From Streptomyces sp. SID13031 (GTDB lineage: Bacteria > Actinomycetota > Actinomycetes > Propionibacteriales > Kribbellaceae), in NCBI RefSeq assembly GCF_010548305.1, contig NZ_JAAGLV010000008.1:1-64000 (forward strand): a stretch of DNA of 64,000 nucleotides, read 5' to 3'. The position numbers were made by a program, and so were the translations under genes. Below the pieces are notes generated by a model. That model worked only from the letters and a program-made list of their open reading frames with translations, was not told the DNA's origin and did no database searches. Shown in pieces: positions 7,646 to 16,779 of this stretch (position 1 is the stretch's first letter; every line of letters starts with the position of its first letter).

Positions 7646-8477
7646 CTGGCCCGACGACTACGACTCCGAGGCGTACTACGACACCGAGGACTACGACACC
7701 GAGGACTACGACAGCGGGGACTACGACAGCGAGGCCACCCGCGCGGATGCCCTTCGCAAGCGCGAGGCCGAGGCTCGGCGGATCGTGGCCCTCCGTCAGA
7801 AGTCGCAGCGCCGGCCAGGCGTCCGAGCGCCTGTGTCCCGCCGGGTGCCTGCGTCCCGCCGGGCGACCCCGGCCACGGCGGTCGCCGCGGTCCGCAACCT
7901 GGATCTGGAGACCAAGGTCGGGCAGGACTCGCTGCGCCGGGGTATCGAGCAGGCGAACGCGCGCTCCGCGCGGGCCCGGCTGACGGCGATGGCGAGTCTG
8001 GGCGTCGACCAGGCCCTGGACACGTTCGGCGAGAAGTTGAAGGAACACGAATTTGTCCGGGCCGGCCTGCGGCTCGCCCCGCTGGCCCTCCTGGGAAAAC
8101 AGCACACGAAACCCGGCGCGGCGGGGTGGCTGCTCTCTCCGCAGGTAATCGGCGTAGCCAGCGTGGCCGGCATCGTAGCCGCCGGCCATTTCTTCAAGCC
8201 CGGCGCTTCCGTCTCGCAGATTGACCTTACCCCGCGCAAGATCTCAGCAGCCGGAGCCGCCGGTCCCACCGCTGGCAAATTCAAGCCCCGGATTAAGGAC
8301 ACAAGCGGCAACCTACTCAACCTGAAGCCGTTCGCGTACGACTCGGACGACGACAAGGCGCTGGTGGTGGAGGACGACGGCACTTTCACAGTGCCGCCGG
8401 GCACATCTGCCAAGACCGTGACCGTGACCGTCACCGTCGGCGACCGCGTCGAGCCCTTCGTCATCGCGATCGAGTAG
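7638..8477 (+). CDS. Acidic D/Y-repeat protein with hydrophobic segment
   Basis: A 279-residue protein in three parts. Residues 6-32 are a tandem Asp-Tyr repeat (units like DTEDY and DSGDY). Residues 36-75 are strongly basic. A hydrophobic stretch at about 164-186 (LLSPQVIGVASVAGIVAAGH) may insert in or lie on a membrane. The last 80 residues look like beta strands ending in TVTVTVTVGDRVEPFVIAIE. I do not recognise a family. The gene overlaps its upstream neighbour by eight bases and is followed after 11 bases by the large protease-phospholipase gene. Confidence 0.6.
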   Translation: MTSWPDDYDSEAYYDTEDYDTEDYDSGDYDSEATRADALRKREAEARRIVALRQKSQRRPGVRAPVSRRVPASRRATPATAVAAVRNLDLETKVGQDSLRRGIEQANARSARARLTAMASLGVDQALDTFGEKLKEHEFVRAGLRLAPLALLGKQHTKPGAAGWLLSPQVIGVASVAGIVAAGHFFKPGASVSQIDLTPRKISAAGAAGPTAGKFKPRIKDTSGNLLNLKPFAYDSDDDKALVVEDDGTFTVPPGTSAKTVTVTVTVGDRVEPFVIAIE

Positions 8478-8488
8478 CGGCCGGACGA

Positions 8489-11400
8489 ATGGATCCGGCG
8501 CTCCGAGAATTGCTTCGGGATCGGTCGGACCCGGATCGGGTGATCGAGGCGATCATCCGGCTCGACCGGCCAGGGATCGAGATTCCCGGGGTGCGGCAGG
8601 TAGCGCATTTCGGCCCGATCGCCACCTGCCGGCTACGGGCCTGCGACGTGACCGCCGTGCACGCCCACCCCGACGTGAGGAGCCTCAAGGCGGCCCGCGG
8701 TCTGAGCCCCGGCCATGTCCCGCGCGGGAGTGTTGAAGATTCCATGGTCAAGGGGGAGAGCCGGGCGGCCGACGTCCGGCGGCCAGCGGGGGCGACCGTC
8801 ACCGGCGCGGGTGTCGTGGTGGGCGTCGTGGACTGGGGTGTGGACGTGGGCTCGTCTGCGTTACGGCATGCCTCCGGCGCCACCCGGTTCCTGGCCGTTT
8901 GGGATCAGCGCGACCTCGCACGGGGCCGGCGGGCACAGCCGTACGGCTACGGCGCGGTGCACGACCGGGCCGGGATCGACCGGGCGCTGCGTAGCGATCA
9001 CCCGTATGCTGCCCTCGGCCTCCACCCATCGGTCGCCGACGGCGGCGGCAACGGCGCGCACGGCGCCCACGTGATCGACATCGCGGCTGGCAACGGCCGG
9101 GCCGCCGGGCCGGTCGGCGTCGCCCCGGAGGCGGACCTGGTGTTCGTGCACCTTGCCGACCGCGGCACCGGCGGGCTGGCCACTCTGGGCGATTCCGTGC
9201 GGTTGCTCGAGGCCGTCGATTTCGTCCGCCGTGCAGCCGGTCCGAGGCCCTGGGTGGTGAACACCAGCATGGGCCGCGAGGGCGGACCGCACGACGGCTG
9301 CACGTTAGTCGAGCAGGCGTTCGGGGAACTCCTCAACGCGGCGCCAGGCCGGTTCATCGTGCAGAGCGCGGGCAACTACTACGGCGCCCGCACGCACGCA
9401 CACGGTGTCGTCCATGCAGGCGAGTCCTGCTCGCTGACGTTCGTGACCGAGCCGGGGGATCTGACGCCCAACGAACTGGAGATCTGGTACGGCGGGGACG
9501 ACGAGTTCGTGGTCCGCATCGAGCCTCCCGGCGCGCGGCCCGGCGACCCGATGCGGGCCGTCGAGCTCGGCGGATGGGCCGACATCGTCGCCGCCGGGCA
9601 GGTGGTCGGGCGGATCTACCACCGGGCTCACGACCCGAACAACGGTGACCACCACATCGACGCGTTCCTGGAACCAATCGAGGGCGCTTGGACGGTCACT
9701 CTGCAGGCGCGGCGTACGGATAGCGGGCGGTTCGACGCCTGGCTGGAGCGTGACGACGCCCGCCCGCACACCCAGGCCCGATTCGCCCCCGGCACGAGCT
9801 CGCCGAGGTCGACCATCGGCACGATAGCGAACGGCCGACTGCCCCTGGTGGTCGGTGCCTATGACGCGCACGACCCCGACCGGCCGCCGGCCCGGTTCTC
9901 CAGTGCCGGCCCGACCCGTGACGGCCGGTCGAAGCCCGACCTTGCTGCGCCGGGGGTCGACGTGCTCGCGGCCCGGTCCACCCCGGCCGGTGAACCCCGT
10001 CCCGTTTCTGGCCTGGTCCGGAAGTCCGGCACCAGCATGGCCGCCCCGCACGTGACCGGCGCCGTCGCTCTCTGCCTCGAAGCCAGCCTGCACGCCGGCC
10101 GTCCGCTGGCCGCACGCGCGGTCCGCGACCTCCTGCTCGCCACCACCGACCCCATCGTCGGTATCGACCCCGAATGCCGCCTGGGGCGCGGGTACCTCGA
10201 CATCGCCCGGCTGCTCGACCACATCCCGAAGGAGCCAATCATGGACGACGACAGCAGCATCGTGCTACGTGCCCCAGGGATCGCATACCGCGAGTGCATG
10301 TACCGGCCGAACGGCGCTCTGGCCCGCCGGATCGGTGAACGGTACGAGGTGCTCGCCCGACCCGGGGAGCGGGTCTCCCAGACACCTCGCAACGGCGATC
10401 TCGTGCTTGAGATCACCTTCGGGCAGTTGCGTTCGGGCCGCTCCATCGAGGTGCGCGATGCCGAACCCGACACGCCGTCCGTCGGCCGAACGCTGACCCC
10501 GGGCCGACTCCTGCTGCGCCCAACCGACGACCTGGAGCTTCCGGCTGAGGACACTCCCCAACGGGCGCCCGCCCAGGTGAAGGCTCAGGACCGGTGGACG
10601 AAGTTGTTCGGCACGGACCTGCTGCTCAAGGACGTCATCATTCGCGACTATAGGGTCGTGCCCTCGAAGGCGGTTCTCGGCGAGAAGTACAACGGTTGGA
10701 CGAATTCCAGCACCCGGATCTACATACCCGAGACCGCGACCACACCGGAATACGCCCTGGACGTGATCCTGCGCCACGAGGCGGTCCACATATATCAGTT
10801 CTCAATTGTCGGGCGGCCCACTAGATATCAACAGATGGTGGCGTACGAACTGATGGCTTACCGCAAGACGCTCCTGGACCTGAACACCCAGTACGGGCAG
10901 CTCAACAAGTTGGCCCGGCGCAACCCGGCCCAGAAGGAGCAGCTGAACTGGACCGACTCTCGCCTGGATGGGGTGGAGGAGACCATTGCGCTGCTGCAGA
11001 AGGCCGATCAAGAGAACAGTTCGGAGAAGGTGGAGGCCGAGCGTGAGCGCGGCTACAAGGTCTTCCTGATCGAGAACAAACTTCTGCCTCCACACAAGAA
11101 ACTGATCGACCTCTACGTACCGTCGAAGAATGACCGCAACCCCGCGGCTATCGAATCGGAGGAGTTCGCGGACGGCTCGGGCGATGACGCCGAGTTCGCC
11201 GGGCCGGAGCACAAACTGATCGGGGACGCCGCCTCGAAGGGATTGCTCTCGGACATCCCGTACGACAACCCGCCCCAGCAGTTGACATTCGGCGACATGA
11301 TCAGCCTGGCCGGCGACTACTTCGAGACCTACGACGAGATGAACCGTCTAGGCGAGACTCCGGCGGGGCGGGCGGAGCTGGCCTGGGCCCGCTGGCGCGC

Positions 11401-12574
11401 CCTGAACCTTAAGGAGCAGGGGATTCCCGAGCCGAGGTTCGACCCGAAGCTCGACGCGAACATCCACCAGACGGTGGCTGACCGGTACTACGACCTGGCG
11501 GCCCACAACCTGACCCATTTCAACACCGGCGGCACGGCCATGTCGGAATACTTCCGGTGGCACGGCCGCGCTCTCGCCACCGCCCTCGAGGCCGGTCAGA
11601 CGTCCGACCCGGCGATCTGGCAGCGAGCCGTGACCCAGGAGGCGTTCAGCGACCACTTCCTGACTGACATGTTCGCCGGCGGCCACGTGCGCACCCCACG
11701 CTTCGAGATCAAGGCCTGGCATCGCGAGCACTTCGACGGCAGCGGAGAGAGGTTCGTGGAATACCTGGCGAAGAACCTGTTCCACCAACTGAGCGCGCGC
11801 GACAAGCTACCCCTTCCCTCACTGCTCGGACTAATCGAACGATGGCTGATCCGGCGTCGGATCCGGAAGATGGGCGGCGCGGCCCTGCGGTCATTCTCCC
11901 TCGGCGACATCGTGTCCCTCGCCCTGCATGACCACGACAACAAGGGCCTCGGGGTGATATCCGACGCCGATCCGTCGGGGCGCCGCGTTCCCGGGGGTTA
12001 TCAGTGGAAGGTTGTCGGGGACGGCCACCTCCTGAAGCCGAAGCTGGGAGAGCCGACCCTGATCATGGTCAAGGCTGCCGTGACATCGTCGCTGCGCGAT
12101 CTGGACCGGGTCCGGGCGGCTGGCGCCCATCTGCCCCGTGCCCCGGTCTCGTTGTCAGAGAAGACCACCCGGGTGCGGGCCGCGCTCAGCCCGGAAGGCT
12201 TCTCAGCTCGGCGCTTCATCCCGCGGGAGGATATGTCGCCGTCATCCCCGAACGAACGCCTCAACGGAAAGCTGGAATGGCGCTGGGGCCAACTCGGGGA
12301 AGCGGCCTACCAGGCGGTGGACGAGGCTGTGAAGGGCACCGTCGCCGCCGAGATCGCCGAGGTCGCGGATGAAGTGAAGGGTCCTCCACCCGGCGTGCGG
12401 GAATCTCTACGCGTCATCGCCGCTCAACTTCGCCTGGAAGGCATTCTCGCCATCGAGGCCGCCATCGGTACCAAGGCCGGTCAACGCCCGAAGCCCGCGC
12501 AAAGGCGGACCTCCCGTACCCCCGTCGGTGGCGTTGGCCTTCCGACGCCGATCCAGGGCTCGGAGGGATCGTGA
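8489..12574 (+). CDS. S8 subtilase / HExxH metallopeptidase / zinc phospholipase C-like multidomain protein
   Basis: A 1361-residue protein with three enzyme-like parts. Residues about 105-575 are an S8 subtilase: Asp115 (VVDWG), His191 (HGAHV), the oxyanion Asn296 (QSAGN) and Ser516 (SGTSMAAP). A non-catalytic insert lies at about 305-440. Residues about 700-790 hold HEAVH (763-767) with Glu787 as a possible third zinc ligand. Residues about 930-1070 hold FGDMISLAGD and EAFSDHFLTD...GGH (1051-1066), matching the H-[FY]-x-T-D-x5-H pattern of zinc phospholipase C and P1 nuclease. There is no signal peptide. An in-frame ATG (Met585) at 10241 has AAGGAG six bases upstream, so the C-terminal half may also be made alone. 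Domain calls are by motif; substrates are unknown. Confidence 0.8.
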   Translation: MDPALRELLRDRSDPDRVIEAIIRLDRPGIEIPGVRQVAHFGPIATCRLRACDVTAVHAHPDVRSLKAARGLSPGHVPRGSVEDSMVKGESRAADVRRPAGATVTGAGVVVGVVDWGVDVGSSALRHASGATRFLAVWDQRDLARGRRAQPYGYGAVHDRAGIDRALRSDHPYAALGLHPSVADGGGNGAHGAHVIDIAAGNGRAAGPVGVAPEADLVFVHLADRGTGGLATLGDSVRLLEAVDFVRRAAGPRPWVVNTSMGREGGPHDGCTLVEQAFGELLNAAPGRFIVQSAGNYYGARTHAHGVVHAGESCSLTFVTEPGDLTPNELEIWYGGDDEFVVRIEPPGARPGDPMRAVELGGWADIVAAGQVVGRIYHRAHDPNNGDHHIDAFLEPIEGAWTVTLQARRTDSGRFDAWLERDDARPHTQARFAPGTSSPRSTIGTIANGRLPLVVGAYDAHDPDRPPARFSSAGPTRDGRSKPDLAAPGVDVLAARSTPAGEPRPVSGLVRKSGTSMAAPHVTGAVALCLEASLHAGRPLAARAVRDLLLATTDPIVGIDPECRLGRGYLDIARLLDHIPKEPIMDDDSSIVLRAPGIAYRECMYRPNGALARRIGERYEVLARPGERVSQTPRNGDLVLEITFGQLRSGRSIEVRDAEPDTPSVGRTLTPGRLLLRPTDDLELPAEDTPQRAPAQVKAQDRWTKLFGTDLLLKDVIIRDYRVVPSKAVLGEKYNGWTNSSTRIYIPETATTPEYALDVILRHEAVHIYQFSIVGRPTRYQQMVAYELMAYRKTLLDLNTQYGQLNKLARRNPAQKEQLNWTDSRLDGVEETIALLQKADQENSSEKVEAERERGYKVFLIENKLLPPHKKLIDLYVPSKNDRNPAAIESEEFADGSGDDAEFAGPEHKLIGDAASKGLLSDIPYDNPPQQLTFGDMISLAGDYFETYDEMNRLGETPAGRAELAWARWRALNLKEQGIPEPRFDPKLDANIHQTVADRYYDLAAHNLTHFNTGGTAMSEYFRWHGRALATALEAGQTSDPAIWQRAVTQEAFSDHFLTDMFAGGHVRTPRFEIKAWHREHFDGSGERFVEYLAKNLFHQLSARDKLPLPSLLGLIERWLIRRRIRKMGGAALRSFSLGDIVSLALHDHDNKGLGVISDADPSGRRVPGGYQWKVVGDGHLLKPKLGEPTLIMVKAAVTSSLRDLDRVRAAGAHLPRAPVSLSEKTTRVRAALSPEGFSARRFIPREDMSPSSPNERLNGKLEWRWGQLGEAAYQAVDEAVKGTVAAEIAEVADEVKGPPPGVRESLRVIAAQLRLEGILAIEAAIGTKAGQRPKPAQRRTSRTPVGGVGLPTPIQGSEGS
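10229..10243 (+). promoter_or_regulatory. Internal ribosome binding site and in-frame ATG inside the multidomain gene
   Basis: AAGGAG at 10229-10234 is followed six bases later by ATG at 10241, in frame with the large gene and exactly between the subtilase domain and the metallopeptidase/phospholipase-like half. The downstream start MDDDSSIVLRAPG looks like a native N-terminus. This suggests either a second product or a recent fusion of two genes. Confidence 0.6.
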
Positions 12575-13019
12575 TCACCTGCCCGCCACTTCACCAGTTG
12601 GCAGGTCTACCTTCGATGGCCGCGGAGGAAGCCTGATTCATCAGTAGCATCTACGCAAATTGCATCTGACATAAGAACTGTTATGGGCTCAGCCGCAAGG
12701 TGCCTGGCTCCGATGGCCGGTCCGAACGCGACTGTTGTTCACTACGTCTGCATCCCGTTCGGGTCATAGAACACTCTGCCCTGCGGCCCGACAGACGGCC
12801 GTCGCATGACGCGAGTCATGACGCGAAGTACTGCCAAACAGCGTTGGTCGAGTGGCTGGATGAGGCGAGAATCCTGACTAGCGGAGTCTGAAGTTGTTCA
12901 GTGTTGGTGTTGCCATGGCTCTCATAATCCCTGGGTCGTCTGAGCCTCAGCCTTGCTGCGCTCTCGACTTTCTCGAAGGCGGGTCCTGCGCATAGGGTCA
13001 TTCCTGGGCTCGGGATGAT
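12575..13019. other. Intergenic region between convergent units
   Basis: No credible gene. The stretch has lower GC than its flanks. CCTGCC at 12580-12585 and GGCAGG at 12600-12605 could form a weak stem after the large gene. A ten-base direct repeat, CATGACGCGA, occurs twice near 12805-12830. Neither is compelling. Confidence 0.35.
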
Positions 13020-13517
13020 CTATGGGTGTTCCTGCCAGGCGTGTTCGGCGAAGCTGAATAGGCGGTGGGGGGTCATTCGTAGCCAGGCTGTTGCCCAGTC
13101 GAGGGTGGCGCCGCGGTTGCGTAGTTCGGTGGCGTGTGTGACGTCTGCCGGGACTGTAGTCAGGACTTCGGCTGGGCCTTCGGTGAGTACTGCGGCGTGG
13201 GTTTCGTGCTCGCCCTCGAGTACGGACAGGGCGAGCCACGGATGGGCCTGCACATTGCGGAGGCGGGTCGCACCGCCGAGCGTGGGGAGCCAGAATGCCT
13301 CTGCGTAGATCGTGAACAGGGTCGGTGCGGCGTGGGCGCGGCCGTCGGGGCGGGTGGAGGATGCGAGCGCGTATGTTCGGCGTCCCAGGTACGTGGCCAG
13401 CTGGGGTCCGGTCAGTCGTCGTTCCGGTGGGTATGCCTTGCGCACGGCCTGCCCGCCCTGACTGAAGGACGACTCCTGCAGCCGGCCCAGCCAAGTCGAC
13501 AGGTTCGGATCATCCAC
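13020..13517 (-). CDS. Pyridoxamine 5'-phosphate oxidase-family FMN/F420 protein
   Basis: A 165-residue split-barrel protein of the PNPOx-like superfamily, with the typical YLGRRTYALASSTRPDGRAHAAP strand-loop-strand region, a FWLPTLGGATRLRNVQAHP stretch and LSVLEGEHETHAAVLTEGPAEV. Such proteins bind flavin or F420 and often reduce small molecules; the substrate is unknown. The GTG at 13517 (VDDPNLSTWLG) is chosen because upstream frame sequence looks untranslated. It lies 71 bases downstream of the MFS gene on the same strand and is likely cotranscribed with it. Confidence 0.75.
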   Translation of the reverse strand: MDDPNLSTWLGRLQESSFSQGGQAVRKAYPPERRLTGPQLATYLGRRTYALASSTRPDGRAHAAPTLFTIYAEAFWLPTLGGATRLRNVQAHPWLALSVLEGEHETHAAVLTEGPAEVLTTVPADVTHATELRNRGATLDWATAWLRMTPHRLFSFAEHAWQEHP

Positions 13518-13588
13518 GCTTCGGATCCTACGCGTTGACGGCGGCTTCACCCTGACTGTCGATTGACCACACAATTCCCAAGGACCGG

Positions 13589-14833
13589 TCAGAGATCGGG
13601 GCCGGCTGAGCGCGTCATGACGGCCAGACCGATGACTGCGAGGAGCCCCAGGGCGGCCGGGATGAGGAAGACCAGCGGGAGTCCGAGGGTAGCGGCTCCG
13701 ATGCCTCCGGCGGCTCCGCCCACGGCGGAGGCAAGAGCTGTGGAGCTGAGGAAGATGGCGGAGGCGGTGGCGACGGCCGTCGGGAGAAGACGCTGGGCGA
13801 CGATGATCCCGAGGGCGGCGAAGACTCCCCACACACCGCCCATCAGAATCTGTCCTGCGAAGAGCCCGGCGGCGGTGCCGGTGGTGGCGAAGCAGATGTT
13901 GGCGGCGACCCCGAACACCGCGCCGACCACCATCAGCCGCATCATCCCGACCCGGCGCGCCGCCAGCACGGCCAGGGGCATCAGGATGATCTCGACCAGC
14001 GGCTGAATTCCGATGATTGCGCCGCTGAGCCCGGAGGGGAGATCCAGTGGCCCGTTCATGTAGATCGGCAGATACGCGTACTTGATCGGTTCCCCGGCGT
14101 AGACGAGCATGAAGAGCGCTGTGAAGGCGAGCAACGGCGCCATCGCCCGCAAGCCGGGGGCGCGAGTCCGCGGTTCGGCCGTCGACGGTGCGGCGGGCGG
14201 TGTCCTGAGAACTCCGAGCGGGACGACTTGGGCGAGGGTGCAGATCGCCGTCGCGAGAAGCATGGTCCGCAGCGAGGTGTGGGCTGCCAGGAATGATCCT
14301 GCGACCGGACCGACTACCCAACCTCCGGTCAGTGCCATCCGTACTCCGGCGACCACGCCGTCGTTGCCGGGGTTCGGGAGCGCCTCCAGTTCGTCGTGGA
14401 CAGCAGCGAAGAGCTGAGACGTCGCGGCGCCGGCGAAGCCGAGCACGACTGCACTGATGACGTAGGGCATCCACAGCTGGGTCGAGAAGGCGATGCCCGC
14501 CCAGCCCGCGAACCCGGCGACGGCGCAGACGCGGAACAGACCCAGCCGTGCGCCGCTGCGGTCGGACCGGGCACCGACCAGGTAGCCGAACACCGGTGCG
14601 GTCAGGCTCGTGAGATAGAACAGTCCGGCGGCGGTGAGCGAGGCCCCCAAGTCGTTGACCAGGAACGATGCGATCTGGGGTGCGGCTGCCGAGAAGCCGA
14701 GGCCCGACAGGAAGAGCGCGATGGTGGCGCTGCGGTAGAACGGCGTGACGAGGATGAGCCGCAGCGCCGACCTGCGCACCACCGGCTCGTCCAGTGCCAG
14801 GTCTGTGGTCTCGCCCTGCTCATCGTCTGCCAT
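13589..14833 (-). CDS. MFS transporter, sugar-efflux (SET)-like
   Basis: A 414-residue major facilitator protein with 12 predicted membrane helices and the loop 2-3 motif GARSDRSGARLG. The overall pattern is close to the sugar efflux transporter (SET) group. The ATG at 14833 is preferred over the one at 14851, because GGAGG is nine bases upstream of it. It starts 20 bases after the LacI stop, so the regulator and transporter form one operon. Given that pairing, a carbohydrate or glycoside substrate is likely, but it is not determined by sequence. Confidence 0.8.
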   Translation of the reverse strand: MADDEQGETTDLALDEPVVRRSALRLILVTPFYRSATIALFLSGLGFSAAAPQIASFLVNDLGASLTAAGLFYLTSLTAPVFGYLVGARSDRSGARLGLFRVCAVAGFAGWAGIAFSTQLWMPYVISAVVLGFAGAATSQLFAAVHDELEALPNPGNDGVVAGVRMALTGGWVVGPVAGSFLAAHTSLRTMLLATAICTLAQVVPLGVLRTPPAAPSTAEPRTRAPGLRAMAPLLAFTALFMLVYAGEPIKYAYLPIYMNGPLDLPSGLSGAIIGIQPLVEIILMPLAVLAARRVGMMRLMVVGAVFGVAANICFATTGTAAGLFAGQILMGGVWGVFAALGIIVAQRLLPTAVATASAIFLSSTALASAVGGAAGGIGAATLGLPLVFLIPAALGLLAVIGLAVMTRSAGPDL

Positions 14834-14853
14834 CTCTGCCTGCCTCCGCATGT

Positions 14854-15849
14854 TCAGTTCGGGGTGCTCTCACGGACGACGAGCTCGACCGGAAACAGTT
14901 GTCGGTGGCCGCTTGCCGGGCTTCCCCCCAGCAGCAGGCGGGTGGCGGCTGCGGCCATTTCCTCGACCGGCAGGCGCATCGTGGTCAGGGGTGGGTTGGC
15001 GCAGACGGCGGCGATGCTGTCGTCGAAGCCGATGATGCTCACGTCGTCGGGCACCCGTCTGCCGCCGGCGGTGATGGCCTGGACGGCTCCGGCGGCCATC
15101 AGGTCGCAGGCGACGAACATCGCGTCGATGTCCGGGTGTTGTTCGAGCAGCCGGCGCGCGGCGTGGTAACCGCCGTCGCGGTGGAAGTCGCCGTCGGCAC
15201 CCACGCCGGTCAGGCCAAGACGTTCCACCGCTCGCCGGTATCCGGTACGTCGGTCGATGGCGCAGGGATTGAGGGCCGGTCCGTGGATGGCGGCGATCCG
15301 GCGGCGGCCCAGCTCATGCAGATGGTTGACCGCGGCGTACGCGCCGCCGATGTTGTCGGCTTGTATGCCGGGCACGGACGAAGCGGTGGGCACCATCGAA
15401 ACGACGCGGCCGCACCGGCGGTAGTAGCGGGCAGCCAAGGCTGGAGTGATGTCGGCGAGAATGGCCCCGAGGGTAGCGTTCGCGGCGAGCTCGTCGATCG
15501 CTTCGGCGGCGTTCTCCTGGCCTACGGCGTGCAATCGCAGTTGTGCGTTGGCGCCTTCCAGGACGGGCATGATGCCGGCCAGGACGCGGCTGAAGTACGG
15601 ATGTGTACCGAGCCAGCCGATGCCGGGGCCATAGGTCACCGCGATGACGTCGACGGCGCGCCGGCGGCCGGTGGCCAGGGCTCTGGCGGTCTCGTTGGGC
15701 TGGTAGCCCAGCTCAGCCACGGCCGCGTTGACCCGATTGCGCAGCGGCTCCGACGCGCCGGGCACCTTGTTGATCACGCGGGACGCGGTCGCTCGGGACA
15801 CGCCGGCCGCGCGCGCGACGTCCTCGATCGTGGGCTTGTAGCTGCTCAT
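14854..15849 (-). CDS. LacI-family transcriptional regulator
   Basis: A 331-residue repressor. The helix-turn-helix is at residues 7-27 (TIEDVARAAGVSRATASRVI), followed by the hinge helix NETARALATGRRR and a periplasmic-binding-protein-like sensor domain ending in GFDDSIAAVCANPPLTTMR. It heads the operon with the MFS and PNPOx genes. A perfect 16-base palindrome 61 bases upstream of its start is the likely operator, implying autorepression and induction by the transported ligand. Confidence 0.9.
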   Translation of the reverse strand: MSSYKPTIEDVARAAGVSRATASRVINKVPGASEPLRNRVNAAVAELGYQPNETARALATGRRRAVDVIAVTYGPGIGWLGTHPYFSRVLAGIMPVLEGANAQLRLHAVGQENAAEAIDELAANATLGAILADITPALAARYYRRCGRVVSMVPTASSVPGIQADNIGGAYAAVNHLHELGRRRIAAIHGPALNPCAIDRRTGYRRAVERLGLTGVGADGDFHRDGGYHAARRLLEQHPDIDAMFVACDLMAAGAVQAITAGGRRVPDDVSIIGFDDSIAAVCANPPLTTMRLPVEEMAAAATRLLLGGSPASGHRQLFPVELVVRESTPN

Positions 15850-15909
15850 TTGGGGGCTGCACTCTCCATCACGGCGCGTTCAAGTCGCGTAGTGCACCGA
15901 ACGGTAGAC

Positions 15910-15925
15910 CTGAGAGCGCTCTCAG
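15910..15925. promoter_or_regulatory. LacI-type operator palindrome CTGAGAGCGCTCTCAG
   Basis: A perfect 16-base palindrome with the central CG step typical of LacI/CebR-type operators (compare TGGGAGCGCTCCCA). It lies 61 bases upstream of the LacI start codon, in the only regulatory space of the operon. Confidence 0.75.
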
Positions 15926-16064
15926 GCGAAGCGGTCAGGCTGCGGCGAGGAGGCCGGTGTTGGGCTACGGCGGTGGCTTCGGTGCGGGTGGTGACGGTGT
16001 CCGTTCGTTCTGGAGCAGCTATGGTCGTCGGTCCGAGTCAGCAGGTAGGACAGTCGAGTAGGTC

Positions 16065-16736
16065 ATGGAGTCGCTCATGCCAGATCCGGTCAGCACAGCC
16101 TCCTGGACGACCGTTGTCACCGTGGCCTTCGGCTCTTCCGTGCTGGGGACCACGGTCGGCAAGTTGCTGGATCGCACCGGTTCCCGGACCGAAACGATCC
16201 GTGCGGGGTATGCCGACGCCACGAAGGCATTGAATGCGTGGGGGCAGTTCCCGTACCGGATACGCCGGCGAGTCGATGACACTGCGGAGACCTTGGTCAG
16301 GCTGGAGGCGCTCGGGGCCGAGATCCAGGAGGCGCTCGCCTATGCAACCGGCTGGGTGAGCGCGGAGAGCAGTGAGCTCGGCGAGATCTACAACCGTCTC
16401 GTCGAGCTGTTGCGCGCCGAAGTAACCCTGCACGCACGGGAAGCCTGGGCCAGCCCTCCGGCGGGCGTCGCGTCCGCGATGAATATCTCGGGCAACCCAC
16501 ACGACGGTGGCAAAGCTGTCCGCACCACCGGGGTCATCCCCGCCGAGTGGGTGGTGGTCCAGCTCTTCTCCACGACCATCCAGTACCGCATCGGCTGGCG
16601 CCGCTATCTCTGGATCCGGCCGCTACTGCGTCGGCGCCTTGCCCGGCGTCGCATCACCGCGCAAGCCGAGGCCGCATTCGGTGAGCGATCGGGCCGTCTC
16701 CTCGCGCTGCAACTGAGCGAGTCGAAGACACCTTGA
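16065..16736 (+). CDS. Hypothetical protein with N-terminal membrane anchor
   Basis: A 223-residue protein. Residues about 12-33 (STASWTTVVTVAFGSSVLGTTV) form one hydrophobic segment; the rest is helical, basic and soluble, with a KALNAWGQFPYRIRRRVDD region and a C-terminal WRRYLWIRPLLRRRLARRR cluster. I do not recognise a family. ATG 16065 and ATG 16077 are both possible; GGAG precedes the second by six bases. It stands alone between the LacI operon and a cupin remnant. Confidence 0.6.
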   Translation: MESLMPDPVSTASWTTVVTVAFGSSVLGTTVGKLLDRTGSRTETIRAGYADATKALNAWGQFPYRIRRRVDDTAETLVRLEALGAEIQEALAYATGWVSAESSELGEIYNRLVELLRAEVTLHAREAWASPPAGVASAMNISGNPHDGGKAVRTTGVIPAEWVVVQLFSTTIQYRIGWRRYLWIRPLLRRRLARRRITAQAEAAFGERSGRLLALQLSESKTP

Positions 16737-16779
16737 GAAGCGCCCGCGCGTGATCAGCCCGAGGTTATGGGTGTGCAGG

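Noticed and set aside
12700-12891. 63-codon forward frame in the gap after the large module gene
   Set aside because: No ribosome site, biased composition and no continuation.
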